This document shows positions 59,085 through 64,000 of a stretch of DNA of 64,000 bases, piece after piece. The stretch lies in assembly GCA_910588215.1 (NCBI GenBank), contig CAJUQJ010000019.1:1-64000 (forward strand), written 5' to 3'. The notes under the pieces were generated by a model that was not told the DNA's origin, ran no database searches, and saw nothing but the letters and a program-made list of their open reading frames with translations. The DNA is from an uncultured Lachnospiraceae bacterium (GTDB lineage Bacteria > Bacillota > Clostridia > Lachnospirales > Lachnospiraceae). The position numbers and the translations under genes were made by a program. Every line of letters begins with the position of its first letter. The first letter of the stretch is position 1.

Positions 59085-61733
59085 ATGGCAAGAATAACAG
59101 TAGATGCAGGTATGATACGATATAAAATCACAAAGCTGACGTGTGCTGCCGGTGTATTGTTTGCAGTGCTGCTGACGGGCTGTGCCGGTAATGGAGAAAC
59201 TGCTGTAAATGAGAAGCAGGACGGCATACAGGAACAGGCAGATGCGGCAATCGGACAGGAGAATACAGGGGACAGACTGACGATCACCAATTATCATTTC
59301 CTGATCTCCGACGCGTTCCTGGAAGCTTTTCATGAGAAATATCCTGATGTGGAGCTGGAGATCACCAGCTATGCCGGCGGAAACGGCAGCGGGTATGCGC
59401 AGTACTCTCTGGAACATGGAGATATTCCGGATATCTATATTTCTACCCAGAATTTCAGCAGGGAATCTCAGCAGAAATACCTTCTGGATTTGTCCAACTA
59501 TGATTTCGTCAATGAGTATTCGGAAAATTTATTGGCAGCGCAGGATGTGAACGGTGCAATCTATCTGCTGCCCTGTGGTTATCAGATCATCGGCATCAAC
59601 TATAATAAGACGATTCTGGAAGAACATGGATGGAAGGTGCCTAAAGATTTTCAGGAGCTTGTAGCGCTGGCGAAGCAGATCGAGGCGTCCGGCCTGCAGG
59701 CGATGGGGAACGGTATGAATCTGGACGGCTATAGTTTCAGCTATTTCTTCAACCTGGGGAATACGGTATATTTCAGTACGCCGGAAGGGGCAGAATGGAA
59801 AGAAGGATTTCCGAAAGGAGAGAAAAAGGCGGTTGGCAATGCGGGACTGAAAGAGACGGCAGACTACTTTAATAAGTGGGTGAATGCGGGGCTGATCACA
59901 CAAGAGAATATGGATCGGGTGCGGTTCATGGAAGGAGACAGTGTCTTCTATCTGGGGCTGGGTATCAACGAGTATGAATGGACGACGGAGGAGGGTAAGA
60001 CCTATGAATTTGGTATAATGCCCTGGTTGGGGGAGAATTCCGGTGATAATATGCTGACCAGGAGTGTCTCTAAATATATAGGGATCAACCGGTCACTGGC
60101 GGAACCGGGGAACGAGAAGAAGCTGGAGGCGGCGCTTCAGTTTATGGATTTTCTTTCGACCTTGGAGGGACAGCAGGCGCTTCTGGCTAATGTTAACGAT
60201 ATTCCTACCCTGCATGACAATGTGATCGTGGAGGGCAGTCCATACTGGGAGATTGTGGATATGATATCCGGCGGCAGGACGGTTCCTCTCGTCTATGTGG
60301 GTTGGGAGAAGCAGCTCGTTCCCATCGCACAGGAGATCCGGCGTCTGATAACCGGTGAAACAGATGCGGCAGGAATGCTGGCCGCCTTTGACCGCGTCAA
60401 TGAGAGTTTGCTTTCCGGGACTTCTGATGATGTGTATGGGACGGCGACGCAGACATTATCGCTGGAAAAAACCGCAGAGTTGGTGGCGTCAGCAGAAGGC
60501 ATCGCGGTAGGGGCAGACTGTGCCCTGATCTCTCTGAATGGAAAGAACAGCAGTCAGTGGGGAAACAGATATGGGTTGGGCTGGTATCTATATGAGGGAG
60601 AGATTGATTCCGGTATGGTCAATATGATACGGCCTGCTTCTTCATCCATTTCTGTCCTGGAGCTGACCGGGGCGCAGATCAAGACGATGCGGGATGCGGG
60701 GTTTGATGCGGATGGCAGTGGACAGCCCTATGAATATCGTTTGTTTACGACAGACGGCATGAGCCTGGAAGATGGCACAGTGTATAAACTGGCAGTGTCT
60801 TCGGGAGAACTGACGAAAGAGCAGCAGGAACAGGCCGTGAAGACGGAGATCTCTCCGGCGCAGGCAATTCAGGATTATGTGAGAATGCTGGGGACGGTCA
60901 GCGAAGACAATATTAGCTGGGATGCAGATCTTATGTTGCAGAACCGGTGGAATTCGGATAAGGATATGTCTGACCGTCAGGAAGAGGCCGAACAAGGGCA
61001 TAATAAGAAAGAGCCGCCGGCAGGATGGGAGCTTACGCTTACCTCCGAGGATTGGGGGTTGGGATTCGGGGAAGCAGGAATGCAGCCGACAGGAAACGCC
61101 TCGGCACCGGATCTGGCTTGGTACGATGCCTACTATGTAGGTGAAGACAGGGAGAAAGTAATCTATCTCACTTTTGACTGTGGCTATGAGAACGGCAATA
61201 CGGAACCGATTCTGGATGCACTGAAAAAGCATGATGTGCAGGCTACATTTTTTGTGGTAGGGCATTATCTGGAGTCGGCGCCTGATTTGGTGAGGCGTAT
61301 GGTGAAAGAAGGACATACGGTTGGAAATCACACGTATCATCATCCGGATATGTCTATGATCTCCGATCAGACGACCTTCCGGGAGGAGATGGAAGATGTG
61401 GAGACTCTATTCCAAGAGATAACAGGTACGGAACTGTCGCCCTATTATCGGCCGCCTCAAGGTAAGTGCAATGTAGAGAATCTGAAGATGGCGCAGGCAC
61501 TGGGTTATCGGACGATCTTCTGGAGTCTCGCCTATGTGGACTGGGATACGGACAAGCAGCCCAGCCATGAGGAAGCCTTTGACAAGCTGACCACGCGGGT
61601 TCATCCCGGAGCCGTTGTATTGTTGCATAATACTTCGCAGACGAACGGGGAGATTCTGGACGAACTGTTGACGAAGTGGGAAAAGATGGGGTATACATTC
61701 CGGCCGCTTTCCGACTTGACGGGAGCCGGTTGA
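59085..61733 (+). CDS. Lipoprotein fusing a solute-binding domain, 5'-nucleotidase-C-like domain and PdaA-like deacetylase
   Basis: An 882-residue surface protein with lipobox cysteine C33 (VLLTGC). Residues 55-430 are an extracellular solute-binding domain (LTITNYHFLISDAFLEAFHEKYPDVELE, then DIPDIYI; YLLPCGYQIIGINYNKTILEEHGW). About 465-615 resembles the C-terminal domain of 5'-nucleotidases (GADCALISLNG, SISVLELTGAQIK, DGTVYKLAVSSGEL). Residues 690-882 are a NodB deacetylase of the PdaA type: TFDCGYENG (D698), GNHTYHHPD (H749, H753), YYRPPQGKCN, YVDWDTD and VVLLHN. ATG 59085 has GGAGG 5 bases upstream. Domain 2 is the least certain. It follows a hybrid kinase by 27 bases. Confidence 0.85.
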   Translation: MARITVDAGMIRYKITKLTCAAGVLFAVLLTGCAGNGETAVNEKQDGIQEQADAAIGQENTGDRLTITNYHFLISDAFLEAFHEKYPDVELEITSYAGGNGSGYAQYSLEHGDIPDIYISTQNFSRESQQKYLLDLSNYDFVNEYSENLLAAQDVNGAIYLLPCGYQIIGINYNKTILEEHGWKVPKDFQELVALAKQIEASGLQAMGNGMNLDGYSFSYFFNLGNTVYFSTPEGAEWKEGFPKGEKKAVGNAGLKETADYFNKWVNAGLITQENMDRVRFMEGDSVFYLGLGINEYEWTTEEGKTYEFGIMPWLGENSGDNMLTRSVSKYIGINRSLAEPGNEKKLEAALQFMDFLSTLEGQQALLANVNDIPTLHDNVIVEGSPYWEIVDMISGGRTVPLVYVGWEKQLVPIAQEIRRLITGETDAAGMLAAFDRVNESLLSGTSDDVYGTATQTLSLEKTAELVASAEGIAVGADCALISLNGKNSSQWGNRYGLGWYLYEGEIDSGMVNMIRPASSSISVLELTGAQIKTMRDAGFDADGSGQPYEYRLFTTDGMSLEDGTVYKLAVSSGELTKEQQEQAVKTEISPAQAIQDYVRMLGTVSEDNISWDADLMLQNRWNSDKDMSDRQEEAEQGHNKKEPPAGWELTLTSEDWGLGFGEAGMQPTGNASAPDLAWYDAYYVGEDREKVIYLTFDCGYENGNTEPILDALKKHDVQATFFVVGHYLESAPDLVRRMVKEGHTVGNHTYHHPDMSMISDQTTFREEMEDVETLFQEITGTELSPYYRPPQGKCNVENLKMAQALGYRTIFWSLAYVDWDTDKQPSHEEAFDKLTTRVHPGAVVLLHNTSQTNGEILDELLTKWEKMGYTFRPLSDLTGAG

Positions 61734-61759
61734 GACAAAGCGGCGAAAGGGAGGCTGTT

Positions 61760-62416
61760 ATGCACAGAATAGGAATCATATCGGATACCCATGGACTTCT
61801 ACGTCCAGAGGTGGAGAAGACTCTGCGGGGCTGTGAAAGGATCTTGCATGGTGGAGATATCAACAGCCCTGAGATTCTGCGGGCTCTGGAGGAAATTGCC
61901 CCGACTTTTGCGGTGCGTGGCAATAATGATAAGGAGTGGGCGGCGGATCTGCCGGAAACGCTGTCATTTGAGCTGTATGGTGTCCGCTTTTTCATGGTGC
62001 ACAATAAGAAACATATCCCGAAAGACAGAGAGGGTATGGATATCATCATATATGGTCATTCTCATAAGTATGAACAGAAGAGAAACGGCGGGCTGCTGCT
62101 GTTAAATCCTGGCAGCTGCGGGCCCAGAAGGTTTACCCAGCCTATCACCTTTGCCGTGCTGGAGATTGGAGAGGAGGGATCGTTTCGGGTAGAAAAGATA
62201 GAGATTGCTCATCAGATGAAGGAAACGGGCAATAATGGGCAAAATATGAAGAAAGTGGTACAGACAGTGATGCGGGATACGGATAGGGGAATCTCCGTTA
62301 TAGAGATTGCTGCCCGGCATAGCATCGATGAAGAACTGGTAAGGCAGATCTGCAGACTGTATCTGACCCATCCGGGAGTCAGCGCAGATGGGATCCTGGG
62401 GAAGATGGGATTGTGA
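61760..62416 (+). CDS. YfcE-type metallophosphodiesterase with C-terminal helical extension
   Basis: A 218-residue protein. Residues 1-155 form a YfcE/MJ0936 metallophosphoesterase: IISDTHG, ILHGGDIN, VRGNND, MVHNK and IYGHSHKYE supply the two-metal site. Residues 165-218 (VVQTVMRDTDRGISVIEIAARHSIDEELVRQICRLYLTHPG in outline) are an extra helical, HTH-like domain not usual in YfcE. GGGAGG lies 7 bases before ATG 61760. It starts 26 bases after the deacetylase lipoprotein and precedes pepT. Substrate may be a phosphodiester; not fixed. Confidence 0.87.
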   Translation: MHRIGIISDTHGLLRPEVEKTLRGCERILHGGDINSPEILRALEEIAPTFAVRGNNDKEWAADLPETLSFELYGVRFFMVHNKKHIPKDREGMDIIIYGHSHKYEQKRNGGLLLLNPGSCGPRRFTQPITFAVLEIGEEGSFRVEKIEIAHQMKETGNNGQNMKKVVQTVMRDTDRGISVIEIAARHSIDEELVRQICRLYLTHPGVSADGILGKMGL

Positions 62417-62474
62417 CGGTATGCGGTGTCTGAAGGGGAACTATAAAATAAAACGCTTCGGAATGGAGGTAAAA

Positions 62475-63695
62475 ATGGAAAGAGTAATAGAAAAATTTCT
62501 GGCGTATGTAAAGATTGACACGGAGTCTTCGGAGGGTAGTACAACTATGCCCTCCACCATGAAGCAGCACGATCTGGCGACGCTTCTGGAGAAAGAGCTT
62601 AGGGAAATGGGGGCAGAGGAGATCACATACGACAAAGAGCACTGTTATGTGTATGCATCGATTCCGGCATCCATGGGGCAGGAGGATGCTCCTGTCATGG
62701 GATTTATCGCCCATATGGATACCTCACCGGCTGTGACCGGCGCGGGGGTAAAGCCGCGGATCATAGAAGACTATGACGGAGAGGATATCGTACTGCATGC
62801 GGAGAAACAAGTGGTGATGCGGGTAGCTGATTTCCCGGAGCTGGCATCTTATAAAGGTAAACGGATGATCGTGACTGACGGTACCACACTGCTCGGCGCA
62901 GACGATAAAGCGGGCGTGGCGGAGATCATGGCGATGGCAGAGTATCTGCTGCAGCATCCGGAGATCTCCCATGGCAAGATAAGGGTCGGCTTTACGCCGG
63001 ATGAAGAGGTGGGAGCCGGTGCAGATTATTTTGACGTGAAGCTTTTCGGTGCAGACTATGCTTATACGGTAGACGGCGGCAGGCTGGGTGAACTGGAATA
63101 TGAGAATTTCAATGCGGCAGGAGCGCGGCTGACTGTACGCGGAAGAAGTGTGCACCCCGGCTCGGCCAAGGATAAGATGCGCAATGCCATCCTGATGGCA
63201 CAGGAATTCCAGTCCATGCTGCCGGTGGCGGAAAATCCCATGTATACCAGCGGTTATGAGGGCTTCTATCATCTGGATTCCCTGCAGGGCACAGTGGAGG
63301 AAACGACGGCGGACTATATCATCCGGGATCATGACAGGCAGAAGTTTGAGCAGAAGAAAGAGAATTTCCTGCGGATCGGCAGATTTTTGAATGAAAAGTA
63401 CGGTGAGGGGACCTTCCGGATTGACATGAAGGATTCCTACTATAATATGAGAGAAGTGCTCGAAGAGCATATGTTTATCGTGGAACAAGCAAAGGCTGCC
63501 ATGGAACAGCTGGGAGTGGAGCCGATCGTGTCCCCGATCAGAGGCGGTACGGATGGCAGCAGGCTGTCCTATATGGGACTGCCCTGTCCAAACTTGTGTA
63601 CAGGCGGCGGAAATGCCCATGGCAAATACGAGTATGCCTGTATCGATGAGATGGAGATGATCGTGAGGCTGCTTGTGAAGATCGCGGAGCGGTAA
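62475..63695 (+). CDS. pepT: Peptidase T (tripeptidase)
   Basis: A 406-residue M20-family aminotripeptidase. Two-zinc site motifs: GFIAHMDTSPAV, LLGADDKAGVAEIM, FTPDEEVGAGAD, VDGGRLGELEYENFNAA in the dimerisation start, HPGSAKDKMRNAI, and GGGNAHGKYEY near the C-terminus. It releases N-terminal residues from tripeptides in the cytoplasm. ATG 62475 follows GGAGG by 5 bases in the same CGCTTCGGAATGGAGG context as the permease gene; in-frame codons from 62388 are not used. A terminator follows. Confidence 0.95.
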   Translation: MERVIEKFLAYVKIDTESSEGSTTMPSTMKQHDLATLLEKELREMGAEEITYDKEHCYVYASIPASMGQEDAPVMGFIAHMDTSPAVTGAGVKPRIIEDYDGEDIVLHAEKQVVMRVADFPELASYKGKRMIVTDGTTLLGADDKAGVAEIMAMAEYLLQHPEISHGKIRVGFTPDEEVGAGADYFDVKLFGADYAYTVDGGRLGELEYENFNAAGARLTVRGRSVHPGSAKDKMRNAILMAQEFQSMLPVAENPMYTSGYEGFYHLDSLQGTVEETTADYIIRDHDRQKFEQKKENFLRIGRFLNEKYGEGTFRIDMKDSYYNMREVLEEHMFIVEQAKAAMEQLGVEPIVSPIRGGTDGSRLSYMGLPCPNLCTGGGNAHGKYEYACIDEMEMIVRLLVKIAER

Positions 63696-63743
63696 GAGCG
63701 GTTCAAAGAACACACAGAATATATAATGCTTCGTCATATGAGG

Positions 63744-63782
63744 AAAAAGGACCATATCTTTTCAGGGTATGGTCCTTTTTGA
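63744..63782 (+). terminator. Rho-independent terminator after pepT
   Basis: AAAAAGGACCATA and TATGGTCCTTTTT form a 13-bp perfect stem whose 3' arm ends in T5. Confidence 0.85.
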
Positions 63783-63798
63783 AAAAATATTAAGGGAA

Positions 63799-63830
63799 TG
63801 AAACTTTTCAAAGGGGCACTCTGTCTAATA
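63799..63830 (+). promoter_or_regulatory. ECF-sigma-type promoter
   Basis: TGAAAC (63799-63804) followed by TTTT, a 16-base spacer and CTGTCTAATA. This matches the general TGAAAC-N16-CGTC layout of autoregulated Firmicute ECF sigma promoters except for one base in the -10 core. Confidence 0.55.
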
Positions 63831-63862
63831 GGCACAAACGAAGGGAAAGGAAGGAAGAGGAT

Positions 63863-64000
63863 ATGCGCAACAGGAAGGAAGCACTGGTCCGGAGCATTCT
63901 TCTGGAGAATTATGAGAGTTACTACCGGCTGGCATTCAGCTATGTGCATCAGGAAGCAGACGCCATGGATATCGTGCAGGAGGGTGCCTGTAAAGCGATG
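63863..64000 (+). CDS. ECF-type RNA polymerase sigma factor, N-terminal part (runs off window)
   Basis: The first 46 residues end at the window edge: ILLENYESYYRLAFSYVHQEADAMDIVQEGACKAM is the sigma-70 region 2 of an extracytoplasmic-function sigma factor, with DAMDIVQE being the DxEDxVQE-like core. GGAAGGAAGAGG precedes ATG 63863. The upstream TGAAAC/TCTAATA promoter suggests it transcribes its own gene. An anti-sigma gene would be expected just downstream, outside the window. Confidence 0.85.
   Translation, partial: MRNRKEALVRSILLENYESYYRLAFSYVHQEADAMDIVQEGACKAM

Noticed and set aside
57816..59417. 533-codon minus-strand frame
   Set aside because: Shadow of the hybrid kinase and lipoprotein genes; His/Ile/Cys-rich translation without domain logic.
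1..64000. tRNA, rRNA, CRISPR arrays, intact insertion sequences or prophage genes
   Set aside because: None seen on reading either strand; small repeats present lack transposases and regular spacer structure.

Overview
The window looks like a chromosomal segment of a gut-type Firmicute, most likely a Lachnospiraceae member (class Clostridia). The support is the gene content: GPH-family sugar symporter with GH3/GH5/GH43/GH78 glycosidases, GHKL/LytTR two-component pairs, ECF-type vitamin transport, PdaA-like deacetylase, strong GGAGG ribosome binding sites and LxxC lipoproteins. No rRNA, tRNA, CRISPR array or intact transposase was seen. The species assignment is inference.

Layout. 1-393: end of a cell-wall amidase. 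671-4759: a redox operon (aldo/keto reductase, an acetyltransferase fused in frame to a lipoprotein aldo/keto reductase, an Isf-like iron-sulfur flavoprotein and a flavodoxin lipoprotein). 4760-5277: repeat-rich non-coding DNA. 5278-7351: MocR regulator divergent from an ECF S component, followed by a MATE/GHKL deletion-fusion relic. 8681-19667: an AraC-controlled glycan cluster (GH5, GH78, GH43, GPH symporter, GH3). 20121-23951: acetyltransferase relic, GHKL kinase, LytTR regulator and a repeat-bearing lipoprotein. 24312-29823: MATE pump behind a MerR-type promoter, a second GHKL/LytTR pair with a PH-like protein, and a MerR regulator. 30423-36710: two orphan proteins, LacI repressor, PTS IIBCA and a HAD phosphatase with paired operators between divergent promoters. 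36810-39552: rhodanese, CoA-disulfide reductase-rhodanese and a Crp/Fnr regulator. 40400-41300: gene relics. 41376-45102: bioY-bioB-bioD-bioA behind a BirA-like operator. 45224-46926: membrane-anchored trigger-factor-like isomerase and a small orphan. 47123-50648: OmpR/histidine kinase pair with a BcrA-type ABC exporter. 50746-61733: two hybrid histidine kinases, an XRE-TPR regulator with a second ABC exporter, and a three-domain solute-binding/5'-nucleotidase-C-like/NodB lipoprotein. 61760-64000: phosphodiesterase, pepT and the start of an ECF sigma factor.

The most unusual features are: (1) the lipoprotein joining a solute-binding domain, a 5'-nucleotidase C-terminal-like domain and a PdaA-like deacetylase, next to a hybrid kinase with two receiver domains; (2) a nearly identical 104-bp two-hairpin element that ends in a ribosome binding site and start codon and sits inside two unrelated operons 27 kb apart, with a degraded third copy; (3) the acetyltransferase/signal-peptide/reductase reading frame; (4) several other palindromic leader elements and a set of mutually exclusive hairpins at 25709-25814.

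All domain assignments come from reading motifs by eye; no database search was possible.
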